The position numbers were made by a program, and so were the translations under genes. Shown piece by piece: positions 36,161 through 47,578 of a DNA stretch of 64,000 bases (its first letter is position 1; each line of letters opens with the position of its first letter). The stretch lies in the NCBI GenBank assembly GCA_001931875.2, contig MSJH02000279.1, positions 1 to 64,000 on the forward strand. The letters run 5' to 3'. Below the pieces are notes generated by a model, which had not been told where the DNA came from, ran no database searches, and worked only from the letters and a program-made list of their open reading frames with translations. The DNA comes from Byssochlamys sp. IMV 00236. Its lineage: Eukaryota; Ascomycota; Eurotiomycetes; Eurotiales; Thermoascaceae.

Positions 36161-38286
36161 TTATTGAATAATGACAGAGTCTTTGTCAATATGCTCTTGG
36201 ATTAACTGATCAACAAGTGTCCTCACGTTTTTTCGTTCTGCCCTTGTCGCTTTAATCTCTTTCTCCAAGTTAAACTATGATAGTCATCAGCTTTCTTCTA
36301 CATTTAGCAAGTTATAGATTAGTCCTACCTCTTGCCTGATACTTTCTTCCTGAAGAGATATGATCTTGTCTTTTAGGATATTTATTGTATCCACATACGT
36401 TCGAATTAAATTATCCTGTGATAATTTATTAGTATGATTATAACACTATGGTTTCTTATTTACATCCTGTGGTCTCTTTTTTGCATTAGTCGTTTCTTCA
36501 TTTGCTTGATCCTCAACCTCTCTTAATTTTTGTTTGTGTTTTTCATTTAACTCTTCTATATTTGACTTTATATAAAAGTTTAATTCTAGTTGTAAATAAA
36601 GCCCCTTATACAAAACCAACAGCCAATAAGCATAATTGCTCTTCATACACTTGTTCCTTAAGCGCATGTTTTATTTGCAATGATACTATATAATCTGATG
36701 GTTAGATAAACTGCTTGATAAAAAAAAAAAACAGCATACAAATATCGGCTTGTAACCTAATAATTTTATGTTCTTTTTCCATATTTGACAGTATTTGTGT
36801 CTTTTTCAAATAATCCATCTGTGCTTGCTTTGCAGATATGTACTGGTTTGTTTTTCTTTAAAAAAAAAGATATCGACAATAATCTCTTTAAAGACTTACG
36901 TTCATAATCAAGTCATGTCTTTGGGATTTCTTTAACAAGCTGGTTAATAAATGGCATGTTAAAAACAAGGTATACTTACATGAGCAACAATACCGTTTCG
37001 AAGAGCAACACATCTGATACACTTGATCTGTTCCACAAAATCCAAGCACATTTTCATTTCTTCAAGATATACACCTGGACGTTCCTAATACATACAGGCT
37101 CAGTGTCAGATCTCCTGATCGTTTCATTCAGGTATACATTAATTAGAGACACCACATGAAACTTTACTAGTCCTCCCAAGAAACCAGAAAGAATGTCAGT
37201 AAGGACATAGCTATCCGTTGGAACATGGCCATTGAATTCAAAAGAGGCTATCAGATCAATAGAATCTCCTATACAAATATTTATAAATCATTATTGAGGC
37301 ATCATATTTCATGTTTACGAAGTTTAGCAAATGAATAGTAAATGTTGGGTGAACTCTCAATCTTTGGAGTGATAGATAGAAACCTTGGATGCTTTAGGTC
37401 CACTATGGTAAAGCTGTGCTGTCGTCGTCTTTCTTTGAGCGTTATCCTAATTTTCAAAACAAATGGATATATTGAACCTATTTTGATCAATCTCCATATA
37501 TCAGCTATTCTTTGTGTCTTTGTCATCAAACTGTCCACTCCATTGTTCAAAATATCGGAATCTATTGTTGTTTTCATATTGAATTTTTAGACAAGCGTTT
37601 TTTTTTTTTATTACTTGAGTAATGTCTGTTATCTCCTATATCATAGCAGTATTCATCTGTCACGCCTAAATAGACATATTCCACAGTTGCACCTGTTTCC
37701 AGTCCTTTTTCTAATAAGCTTAGGATATACTTAAAGTCGCGATGTCTAACAGTGAAAAAACAAGTGCAATCAGCAAGATATATTGTGGCAGCTCATCTTT
37801 ACCTTCTAAGTAGTGCAGAAACCTCAGCTCTTGTAATGGAAAGTGAGATAAAAGATGAAAACTAGAATAATTTACTTACCCTACACTCAGAAATAACAAG
37901 CCTACATCATATCCTATTCTTTATGTTAGGACATTTCTTGATCATGAGTAGTTTACCGTCAATAAAGGAAGTAACTAAATCTTCATATTCTGAAAAGATA
38001 TTGTTTTCTGTCGATAATACACATTTGCTTATGGACCATGTGTGTCTATAGATTAAAAAAATATCAAATATGCAAAGGAGGGGCTATATTATAAGATGGT
38101 ACTCAGTCATGTTGTGGCTACCTTAAAAGTGGTCTAGGTTAACATAACATTGTATTAATTATTTCGTTTACTTTTTAATAAAAGTCTATTGCTCTCCTCT
38201 CTAACTGTATAATAGGTCGAGGACTTCAAGTCTGCTTCAGAAGCAGGTAGTATCCATACAAGGCTATTAGGAGTGGATATCTCCAT
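36161..38286 (-). CDS. Kinesin-like protein with degenerate motor motifs (pseudo-motor)
   Basis: Fourteen minus-strand exons: 38286-38172, 38007-37957, 37913-37880, 37829-37803, 37745-37615, 37561-37319, 37268-37138, 37084-36980, 36929-36900, 36842-36740, 36694-36612, 36565-36464, 36415-36329 and 36274-36161; 451 residues, open throughout. Kinesin landmarks are present: FIDGYDVGLLFLS before the P-loop site, TVEYVYLGVTDEYCYDI (the strand usually VSYLEIYNEKVYDL), IVDL at switch II, HVPTDSYVLTDILSGFLGG (usually HVPYRDSKLTRLLQDSLGG), and YLEEMKMCLDFVEQIKCI at the neck. The catalytic motifs are lost: the P-loop is SVGAEVSA (65-72), DLAGSE is DLKHPR, and no NxxSSRSH remains. A coiled coil fills 280-450. 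Probably unable to hydrolyse ATP; splice choices are inferred. Confidence 0.68.
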
Positions 38287-38425
38287 GAATTTTTTTTTGT
38301 ACAAAGAGAAAGAAAGAAAGACGAAAACGATACTATTATCTATTTACGTTGACAACTCTGTAACTGAGAGGGACGAAAAGATTGCGCGGTAGATAACTAT
38401 TATACTAGGCGCATGTTATGCTTTA

Positions 38426-40438
38426 TTATAAAGTAGAGTTTGGTCTATGGCGTGTCAAGCGAGTGACTTTTCCTATGCACTTTGATGTTCCTTCCATGAA
38501 CAACACACGAGAACCTATTCGAAGATAACACGGTTCGTGTATAAATCTAAAAGTACATCGTCCCTGATATCCTGAAGGAATAGAAGAACCATCCGTGGAC
38601 GGTGACAGTGTCTGATCATCTTTCATGTCCATAGTTTCAATGCGTCGAACACTCAAAGGCTCTATAGATATCACCCGAGCATGCTGTTGAATAGACCCTG
38701 AATGGATCATACCATTAGTGCCTGCAGAAACACCAATTGCATGGTAAAGAACCATAATCTCTGCTTCGAATTCAAAAAAACTCTGCGGATCGTCCGTGTC
38801 CAGTAAGACCATTCCTTTATGTAGTTTCCATATATCATTATCTATAGCTTCTAGAGCAAGCGTTGCTGCCTGTCCACAATGGACATAACGTGCAGGTATC
38901 CGGTGTCGGTGAATGGATGTCACTTTTACTTTTATGAATTCTCCCTTCGAATTCGGGCCAAGACTGTATTGCTTATTTTCTCCTACATTGATTCGTCCCT
39001 GAGCAAGTACTCCTCCGACTACAATGCCAACATCTACACAAGGTACATGAGTATGTTGTATTTATACTTTTTTAAAAGTTTTACCTGGTATATTATACAC
39101 CTCTTCTATTTGAAATTCTATTGATTCTTCTAATAATTCATCGTATCCCATCCTTGCTGGCTGCGGCAGGTGATGTATGAATTTTAACAGTAAATCCATA
39201 TTGGCGCCAGTGACATTTGACACCATGAATATAGGTAATTCAGGCCCTCTACGGGAGAACTGTGATGTACATGTGGCCAAATCATTTTCGCCCTGTATCA
39301 CCACCGGCACCTTACTCATCCACGGTGACTTCAAGACGGATAAGAGTGAGCAGAGAGTATTTGTGAGCTGCACTTGAGTGGCGGTATCAGCCTTTGTGAT
39401 CACAACAAATACGGGTATATCCAACATCACGGCAATGGAGAGGTGTTCCTTTGTCATACCTGTCACGGTACCTGCATTACCCGCAATGACTAAGCATGCA
39501 TAGTCTGGGGCGTAGCCCATAAGACCTGACATGGTTGTACGAAAGTATTTTGGATATCCACAAGTATCCAAGAAGGTCACTATCTTATGGCTTGATTCAC
39601 AAATTTGTTCCCAAGTATTGATATTGGTTGTGGCGTAGTTGATAAGCTTGCCTTCTGCATCATATCCAATGATCTCATGCGAGATAGAAGAACTTCTGCC
39701 GGACTCCAATTCATGTCGATGTCGCATTGAATTTAGCCTTGCCTTCCCCTGTCCATTGTCCTTGGCACCATGACATATGTGGCCTATTAATGTTGATTTG
39801 CCTGCACCCAGTGCACCTACCAAGACAATGCGTAGGTCTGTAAAATGCTGTCCATCATCCTCATCTGTCAATTTCTTTCTTATCACAACTTCCGCTACTT
39901 TATGATTTTTTGATTTGCCAACTTGAGGGTTCTTCAAATTTAGCTGGCTCAAGCTGATTTCTTGAGTGGAGCTAATATCAGCATTTAAGGAGTTGGCCAT
40001 TTTACGAAGATTGTTTATGGAGCAGTTTAATTCATCTGGACTAAGACCTTTTTTTTGTAAGTTTTTGAGTGAATCCTTTTCTCTTTTTCCATACCTTTGA
40101 TTGTTCCATCATCGTCTATGCCTATTTCATAAATGGCCTCTCCATTTCCTTCCGCTAATCTATAGTAGAATAAGTTTTCCCCTTTCTTTTTTTTTGACAT
40201 TATGATGCATTTTTGACTTGCCTCCACTTCATTTGAGTCACCAAATGCTCTAGGCGTTCAACAGACGGGTTGACCAATTTAAGCTGGTAAAAGCATAAGT
40301 CTCACTCTCTTTTATAATTGTATTCAAAAGAACCTTGTATTCTATATTTCCTTCGCTATCAGCTTCTGGGGGTAGTGTGCCATAAACACAACAGTTGAGT
40401 AAAAGTGAGCTGTGTGATTGAGGCAAGTCATTCGCCAT
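38426..40438 (-). CDS. GTPBP1: Translational-type GTPase, GTPBP1/GTPBP2 family
   Basis: Minus-strand exons 40438-40334, 40283-40222, 40159-40095, 40047-39085 and 39033-38426; 600 residues. The N-terminal family domain has LPPEADSEGNIEYK, LEHLVTQMKWR and GEAIYEIGIDDDG. The G domain follows with G1 GALGAGKST (about 155-163), G3 as DTCG and G4 as TKAD, then EF-Tu-like beta-barrel domains II and III. Animal GTPBP1/2 act on stalled ribosomes and mRNA turnover; the fungal role is little known. Intron 2 (40160-40221) begins AG|GCAAGT, a GC-AG intron. The stop lies 139 bp before the start of the kinesin-like gene. Confidence 0.92.
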
Positions 40439-41724
40439 TGGATGTTATTATTGATAATTTCTGATAAAAAGAGTTAAAACAGTTGAGGAAAATGCAATTT
40501 ATTAATTCTTTGTTTGAATGAGTAATAGTTGCGCATGAACTTTGTTCTGAGTCTAAATATAGATGAAGTTATTGGCTGCGCCATAATTAAAGGCTCTCCC
40601 TTAGCCATCAAGACGGTCATTGTAGGAATTATGATATTCCTGAGCTGTTTCAGTCTACGGGGATGATGATTTTCTGTAGATCTTTTAAAGAAGGCACTCT
40701 ATACCAGATTATATCATTACTATAAACATAACAGTGTCCTTTGTAGACGTCATGTGACCTTCAAGTGGCCCTGGAATTACATTCTTCCTTACTTTGGGGG
40801 ATGACTGTTTGATAAAAATCACTCTGCTACAAAAGGTTGAAGAAGTACTTTAAAAGTTCAAATTCCAAAAATTTTGCATTATTCTGAAATTTGAGTTCCT
40901 TAAATCTTCTGGCGCATTTATGCTGCAACGATCATCCAATGCCAGTTAGCTTGGGTACTTGTCGCCGATCTCTTGGCAACACGTTCCACAGCAGCAACTA
41001 TTGTTCCTTCAAAGCGTATTCCCTTTTACGCAAATTAGAATTATATATTCAATTCATCTTTCTGTTGAATTCATCGCCATCATCTTCATTTTGTAACTAC
41101 ACGCGTTCCAGATAATGATCAAAAAAGTTGCTCTAAAGAGTAAAGAAGAATCTATCCATCTCTTAACCTTATCATTATCTGTGTACTTGTGTGTTTACTA
41201 TTTTTTCTTTAATTGATTACTTACGTGAGCTCAAGCAGTCGATATTACTATTGTTCCTCAAACTTAATCTATTTTATGTTTGTATCACTCTTCTTGCTAA
41301 CAAATTCGCTGTCTTCTCTCATTGTACAGCTAAAGATAAACATAGAAAGGTCGGTCGTGATCTATCGTCATCTTGTTCTATTAATGTAACCTAGAAAATC
41401 AAAAGTCATTCCACCAAAAAACAAACAAACTTGTGTTGATTTAACTTTTTTATTTATAGACACTTGTTGAATTGTTTCATCAAAACCTAAAATGTCATTC
41501 TACTCATTTGTGATCCCATAGCTAAAGGTATACAGTTCACAAACTTGGAAGAGGAAAAACAATATACAGGACTGTCATAAAGGTGTGATCATCCTATTCC
41601 TACTCGCACCCTCAACGCAGCAGTAACAGAGAACATCTGCAATTTCTAACGGAGCCTAAAAATAGAAATGATCTACATGAAATCTAATTGTTCCTTTTTT
41701 ATATTTCTGTCTTTCTTTGTTTCC
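40439..41724. other. Spacer between the GTPase and acetyltransferase genes
   Basis: About 1.3 kb. Two minus-strand stretches (about 40700-40490 and 41040-40900) are open for 30-65 codons and look faintly protein-like, but have no start, splice pattern or family match I can defend. The right end is the T-rich leader of the next gene. Confidence 0.4.
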
Positions 41725-44301
41725 ATGGAAATGGGGGCTTCAACAGAGTCTAGTTTAACAAAATATATAAAGTCAAGTTTTATACTTTCCTTCATATTTT
41801 TATTTTTACTAGCTGTTGGAAGATACATTTATGGTATTCACGAGGGGCTTGGTTTAATTTTTTTAGGTACTAAAATATATTAAAAATAGAACCAAAGGAT
41901 CAGAATAGATGCCACAGCATGTTGAATGAAGGCTGGTGGGTTGATGACACTTTAAAGTCATGGCAACCGGCCAGTTGTATGATGCACACATACGGACCAC
42001 CAGAAATCTCGGCCTGTCTGAATCACTCTCGCATTGTCTATGTAGGCGATTCCGTCATCAGGGAACAGTTCTTTTCTGCAGTAAAGCTCATCGACCCTCA
42101 TGTCAATACAACAGGAGAGCCTCATACAAACAAAATGTACGACTTTAATAAAGAAAACTTGGTGTATGAATTCTGGTGGGACCCATACTTGAACGAGACG
42201 ACAAATATCTTGCGTGGTTCACATACACCTCGACCTAGCCTGCTTGTTTTAGGAACAGGTCTATGGCAAATGAGATACTTGCAAGACGACGATTATTATG
42301 AGGAATGGAAATCGAGTATAGATCGGGTATTGGAATCGGTCGAGTCTAGGGATATCGCAGATACTGTTTTGCTTGCGCCGGTTGAAGTACCAGTCTATGA
42401 CAAACTAGGAGAAGAGCGGGCTGCAAAGATGACTGTTGAAAAGGTCAATGCTATGAATGATTACTTGAAGGCAAAGCAGGATACAGTGAACGCTAGAGTA
42501 CCTTTTGCTATTCCTTTTGTGTGGAATGGCATCAGTCTAACTTCCTCCAACCATACCCAAGATGGACTTCATTTCAGCCCAGCAGTGACGACTGTACAAG
42601 CCCAGATAGCACTTAATTTTAGATGCAACAATCAGCTTGACAAAAAGTTTCCGATGACAACAACATGTTGTTACCAGTATCCAGTTCCTAAGTGGTACCA
42701 AAACGTCCTGTTCTTTTTCTTCTTTATTTGGATACCTGTTGGATGTCTTGTTCTCACTCACTCAGGTAATATGGCCAATAGTCAATTGCAGTGTACGCTA
42801 ATTGATATACATATGTATAGGCATTACATTAAGCGCAATCCAAAGACCCTTTCCAGAACAAAAGGTTTCAAGTGCACTGTTTCTGTTTGGCCTTTGTACA
42901 GTTTACATGTATTTCTGTGATCGAACACAGCTGTTTGGGAAGATCCAAAAACATTTTGATGCTACTGTATTTACTGCCCTGATGATGGTAGTTGGTGTTT
43001 TAGGATTCATTAAATTGAAGCACAAGACAGAAGGAGATCAAGGATTTCTTAATCGCCATCAGACAGACGAATGGAAAGGTTGGATGCAGGTCATCATCCT
43101 GGTTTATCATTTTTGCGGTGCATCTGGAACATCGGGTATCTACAACGCAGTGCGTATCCTCGTAGCTGCTTACTTGTTCCAAACCGGCTATGGCCACTTT
43201 TTTTTCTTTTACAAAAAGGCGGACTTCGGCATTGGCCGCATCTTGAACGTAATGGTCCGATTGAACTTGCTGACATTTGTACTTCAATACTTGATGGATA
43301 CGGATTACCTAAGCTACTACTTTACTCCTTTAGTATCTTTCTGGTTCTTTGTCATATGGACCATGATGTACATTGGAAATCAATGGAACAAGACTCCATC
43401 CTTTTTACTTGCCAAGTTGGCAGTGTCATGTATCCTGACGACGGCTTTTATCAAGGTTCCTGGAATCTTGGAATTTGTATTTGACATACTGCAGGTTACT
43501 TTCAACATTCACTGGAATCCTGCTGAATGGCGTTTTCGATTAGCATTAGATGCCTATATTGTTTATGTTGGTATGCTGTGTGCTTATGCATATATCATGA
43601 TGACAGAATACAAACTTACAGAACACCCTAAATGGCCCATCATGAAGAAGACAGCCCTCGGTCTATCTGTGATAGCACTCGTATGGTACTTTTGGTTTGA
43701 ACTAAGTCGCGAGGATAAATTTGCGTACAACCAAGTGCATCCGTACATCTCATGGATTCCCATTCTTGGCTTTGTTGTACTTCGCAATGCCAACGCATAC
43801 TTGAGAAACACGCATTCCGAATTTTACTCATTTATTGGCAAAATATCTCTTGAAACGTTTATTGGGCAATTTCACATGTGGTTAGCTGCAGATACGAAGG
43901 GGTTACTTGTTCTCTTAATCAACCCTGCTTGGATACACGGCATTGGTTGGTGGATTAACTTGGCGTTTTCAAGTTGTTTATTTGTCTTTGTTTGTTATTA
44001 CCTTGGTCAAACCACACATGAAATTTCCACATGGATTTGCGCTAAAGCCCAACCGGATACACCAAACTCAGGGAAATATCAAGCAGTGCCTCTTTTGCCT
44101 ACTAACAAAGGTGACTCATCCAACACGATTCAGACAGTTTCTTTGGACAATACAAAGCCAGAAGAAGAAGTAGGCGAAGAAGAGATTTGGAACAGCTCGG
44201 ATCTAGGACAGAAACCCGGTTTGTTTCAGAGAATATTAAATGATACCCGTGTAAGAGTACTGTTGTTTTTTACAGTGATGAGTCTTGTCAACCATTTGTG
44301 A
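41725..44301 (+). CDS. CAS1: Cas1/CASD1-type glycan O-acetyltransferase
   Basis: Exons 41725-41833, 41890-42765 and 42821-44301; 821 residues (human CASD1 797). A signal-anchor helix near the N-terminus is followed by a lumenal SGNH/PC-esterase domain with the block I motif VYVGDSVIREQF and the late DGLHFSP motif giving the D..H pair. About ten membrane spans of the Cas1 acyltransferase domain follow. The family moves acetyl groups onto sialic acid in animals and capsule glucuronoxylomannan in Cryptococcus; the fungal substrate here is unknown. An in-frame ATG at 41668 would add 19 residues; the later one has a better context and a CT-rich leader. Confidence 0.92.
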
Positions 44302-44465
44302 ATAAAATGATGTTTCGGAAATTAATTTTGCCGTGTCTGTTGCGAGCCGGAGCTCTCTCTCTGTCTTTTTCTTCAGAACACGCCATCATTTGCCATCTGT
44401 CCTAAAAGCGAGAGTTCAAGGAGCATAGGAAATACCCCCCTCTCTTTTATTCATCGCTTGTCGAA

Positions 44466-44731
44466 ATGGTAAACTTTTAATACATTGATGGAATGGATGG
44501 ATTAATATATATTCGTATGTAGCCTTCTCAAAAGTCATTCATCACCAAGGTTAAGCTCGGCAAGGCCAAGAAGCAAAACCGTCCTTTGCCTCACTGGTTC
44601 CGTCTCAAGACTGACACCAAGATTCGGTAAATTTATAATGTCAAATTTGAATGTGTGTAGACATTAAACTCTATTGCTTTAGTTGGAATGCCAAGAGACG
44701 TAACTGGCGTCACACCAAGTTGAACATTTAA
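44466..44731 (+). CDS. RPL39: 60S ribosomal protein eL39
   Basis: Exons 44466-44468, 44523-44626 and 44683-44731 encode the standard 51 residues. The first coding exon is only ATG, followed by a 54-nt intron with GTAAAC and a GTAG acceptor. The protein reads through the conserved [20 protein letters not shown] core, spliced to [15 protein letters not shown]. eL39 lies in the nascent-peptide exit tunnel of the large subunit. The start is forced: no other ATG precedes the conserved N-terminus. Confidence 0.96.
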
Positions 44732-45472
44732 TTAGTTCAATACACAAAGACATGGATGACACAAAACAATTATATAAAAAGCGCAACTCAAGTATTGTCA
44801 GTTTTTCTCGACTAATAAACAGTTCTATATGTTGCAGCAATTTTATTGATTTTGGGCAGATTGAGCACTAGGATAGGGAAAGGGAAAGTATGTTATTTAG
44901 GGGGTGAATTTGTGTACGTAAGAGAGAGAGATGAAAAGGGAAAACGTGATCTAACGTGTTCCCTTATTTTTCTCTTTCTTTTTTACTCCTTATTTGAAAG
45001 GATATCAAATGGATGAGAGTGATGTCAGCCTTGAACAATATAGCTGTATGGGCTGGACAACTGGGCGTTGTTTTGTATTTGTGTATGCACACACACCTTA
45101 GTTCTGATAACACAAAATAAGAATAACTCTCGTTTACATCATTGTAACGTTCCTGCACAGTTTATGCCATAGATTCGAAATGATTCATAGTATAGGCTGA
45201 TTTTTATACATTAGCATTTAAACTAAATGATGCTTGTACGCACTATAAGGGATATTCCTGCACGTCATCATGAGATGCATTATGTAAGTCATAGAGGATG
45301 GTGATAGACGGTAAATAATGCAAATGTGTGTGTATGTGCGGAATATGCCTTTTTGTTAACCCTATACCTACACGCGCGTTAAAGACTATATAGGTCTGAT
45401 GACTTAAAGGATGATTATAGTAGTGGCAATAATAATGGGATGATATGGGTGATGGATATATTCTTTGCGCCC
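44732..45472. other. Spacer after eL39
   Basis: Contains the 3' region of eL39, a TATAAAAA at about 44773 without a following open frame, and GT-rich stretches. No gene recognised. Confidence 0.4.
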
Positions 45473-45817
45473 TTATAGAATGGCCATGTCACCGACCCCG
45501 CAAATGATAAGATGATCGTTGTCCTGTGTTGCAAATCAACTTGTCAAACCTTCTATACGCCATATGATAAACTTACTAAAAACGACAAATAAATTAAGGT
45601 TAACACTAGGGAAGGGGATGTTCTCTGTTGTTGTTGTTGTTGTTGTTGTTGTCGTCGTATATTTAGATCAACTTGCCTCGTACTCGTTTATTTAGTTCTT
45701 GCTATGTATAGTCTTTCCATAAAAAGGAAAAATAAAAGGGGAATAAGGAGGTGTGGGATCCTAAAAGAAAGAGGAAATGTTTACCTTGTTTACAGCGTCT
45801 AGACTCGTCTCACTCAT
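45473..45817 (-). CDS. Possible 43-residue membrane micropeptide
   Basis: Minus-strand exons 45817-45785, 45624-45577 and 45523-45473, joined by introns of 160 and 53 nt with GTAAAC and GTAAGT donors and CAACAG and ACACAG acceptors, all in phase zero. The product starts MSETSLDAVNK, has one hydrophobic helix (about residues 15-27) and ends ICGVGDMAIL. The leader is rich in CT as for other genes here. I recognise no family, and the length is short enough for chance assembly of splice sites, so this is a candidate only. Confidence 0.33.
45626..45650. repeat. (TTG)n microsatellite
   Basis: About eight TTG units, read as CAA on the minus strand. They lie inside the proposed first intron of the micropeptide gene, directly before its acceptor. 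Confidence 0.8.
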
Positions 45818-46131
45818 GAGCTTTTTGTTTGTTAAAAAATATGAAGCGGGGAACACATTAATAAGGAGATGTAAAAAGAGAGAGAGAGAGAAAGGACAGA
45901 GAGGTATAGTTGTAATAGCCTTGTGCAGTACTTGAATAAGTAGGTCAAAGCTGTCAATTGCCCTAAGGTCCACCCCATGACCGTTTTTAAATCACTTAAT
46001 TCATGTCAAAAACACTAAACAAAGTATATATTTTTAGCCTAAAATGGCCCTTTCCTTTCTTTTTCTGTATTCTCCCTGCTTCTAGATTAATGTACAAAGG
46101 GCCACACTATGGAGCATGGGCCAAAAATACG

Positions 46132-46139
46132 TATAAATA
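46132..46139 (+). promoter_or_regulatory. TATA box of the zinc-knuckle gene
   Basis: TATAAATA, followed by a pyrimidine-rich stretch that could hold the transcription start, 81 bp before the ATG of the next small gene. Confidence 0.5.
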
Positions 46140-46212
46140 CCCTCGTCTTTTTTCTTTCCCTTTCCTTTTCCCCTACACTTCTTTGGAAAAAATAAAATAA
46201 AAGAATAGATCA

Positions 46213-46436
46213 ATGTGTGATTATCCACAGCCTCCTGTTACCATTACTATTTATTCTAGTACTCGTAGACGCATTGTCACAACTAGCATGGCTTTTGATA
46301 TTAAACCCTTGAACCTACAAGGCGGACAATGGTAAAGGAGAACTTTCTCTAAAATGAATTGACACTTATAGCTAATTATAGCTCCTGGTGTGGAAAATAT
46401 GGACATAAAAGACATATCTGTCCCTTGCTTAAATAA
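46213..46436 (+). CDS. 57-residue CCHC zinc-knuckle protein
   Basis: Exons 46213-46331 and 46382-46436; the intron is exactly 50 nt with a GTAAAG donor and TTATAG acceptor. Splicing creates the first Cys of the motif (TG|C). The product has a basic N-terminal part (STRRRIVTTS) and ends with CSWCGKYGHKRHICP, a perfect C-x2-C-x4-H-x4-C knuckle, and LLK before the stop. Zinc knuckles bind single-stranded nucleic acid and occur in RNA-binding proteins and in Gag-like proteins of retroelements. No reverse transcriptase or repeat lies nearby, and a TATA box precedes the gene, so a small cellular gene is as likely as an exapted Gag fragment. Confidence 0.5.
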
Positions 46437-46919
46437 TGCGATGTGTATATGATATACACATATACTCCAAGACTTTTCAATTATCAACTATGTTTTATTA
46501 CACGTATACCAAAACACAATTTCAAGGCCTTGAATAAGTTTTAATTATGTATTATTCTATGTATTACTCTTTATTCAGTTGTATATATACACATCTATAC
46601 CTTCCTTTTTCGTTATACCTTTTGTTACCATGCCAACTATTGCTTTCTTTGCTTTTCTTCCCTTTCTTACGTTTTATTATTTCTTGCTTATATACAAAAA
46701 GTACTTTACGTTTCTATGCATTTCAATAAACTATCTTTATTTGATTTATGCGTCGGAGCGTTCCTTATTAGAGCGAAAGAGTGTAACATCTGTAACTAAT
46801 CATGTCACTCTTTTGTTTATTACACATGTATACTCATGCTTGACATGTGTTCTGAGTTTTGTGGATCTTCTCTCTTGCCCTATTTTTTTTTCGTAATTTT
46901 TTTTTTTTAATTGCTTATA

Positions 46920-47297
46920 ATGCCAAATGCAGATCTTTACATGGGAAGTCGACCATCACGGCAAAGACGACACTTGCCTACTGCAATAACGAGTTCTGTA
47001 ACAGAAAAAAGACCAGCGAATGAACGAGGGAAACGACTGTCATTATTAAAAATGACATTTGGTAATGATTCACAGAGACTTAAAGATGACAGTACAAAAA
47101 AGACGACAGCCTCCAAACGATTCAAGGGACATGAATTGAAGAAGAGTTCAAATAGGAAAACCGTCATTTGGTTCATCAGTATACTCTGGTTACTCTTTAT
47201 CCTATTTCGCGTCTTTTTTTCCCTTAAACAACAAAACCTTGGTTATTTGAGCCTAGTTCACTTTATATCCAATCTGGTGAATGCACGAGCCACCTAA
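46920..47297 (+). CDS. Orphan basic single-TM protein
   Basis: Unspliced frame of 125 codons beginning right after a long T tract, as for other starts here. The first 75 residues are basic and Ser/Thr/Lys-rich (GSRPSRQRRHLP, TKKTTASKRFKGHELKK). One clear membrane span at about residues 83-103 is followed by a short hydrophobic tail. The charge pattern suggests the long basic part lies in the cytosol. I recognise no family. Confidence 0.55.
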   Translation: MPNADLYMGSRPSRQRRHLPTAITSSVTEKRPANERGKRLSLLKMTFGNDSQRLKDDSTKKTTASKRFKGHELKKSSNRKTVIWFISILWLLFILFRVFFSLKQQNLGYLSLVHFISNLVNARAT

Positions 47298-47578
47298 TCT
47301 TTATTTTGTGTATGTGTATATATATATATTTAAAATAGGGGGGGGGGAGAAAGACTGAGTGATCGAGACAGAGAAGTAGAAAAAAAAAGGGGGGGAGTAC
47401 TAAAAACTGTAAATGACGCACTTTCCTTTTTGACAAACATCGTCAAAGTATGTACAAAGATTATGTTCCACACCCCCCTAATCTTAAATAAACTTAAAAA
47501 GGACCTCTCTCTTTTCTTCAGCCTGTTTCTCTCTCTCTCTTTTTCTTGTCTTTTTTATTTATTTATTATTCTTTAAAG

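Noticed and set aside
40490..41040. Open minus-strand stretches with protein-like composition between the GTPase and acetyltransferase genes
   Set aside because: Frames are broken and no start or splice sites connect them.
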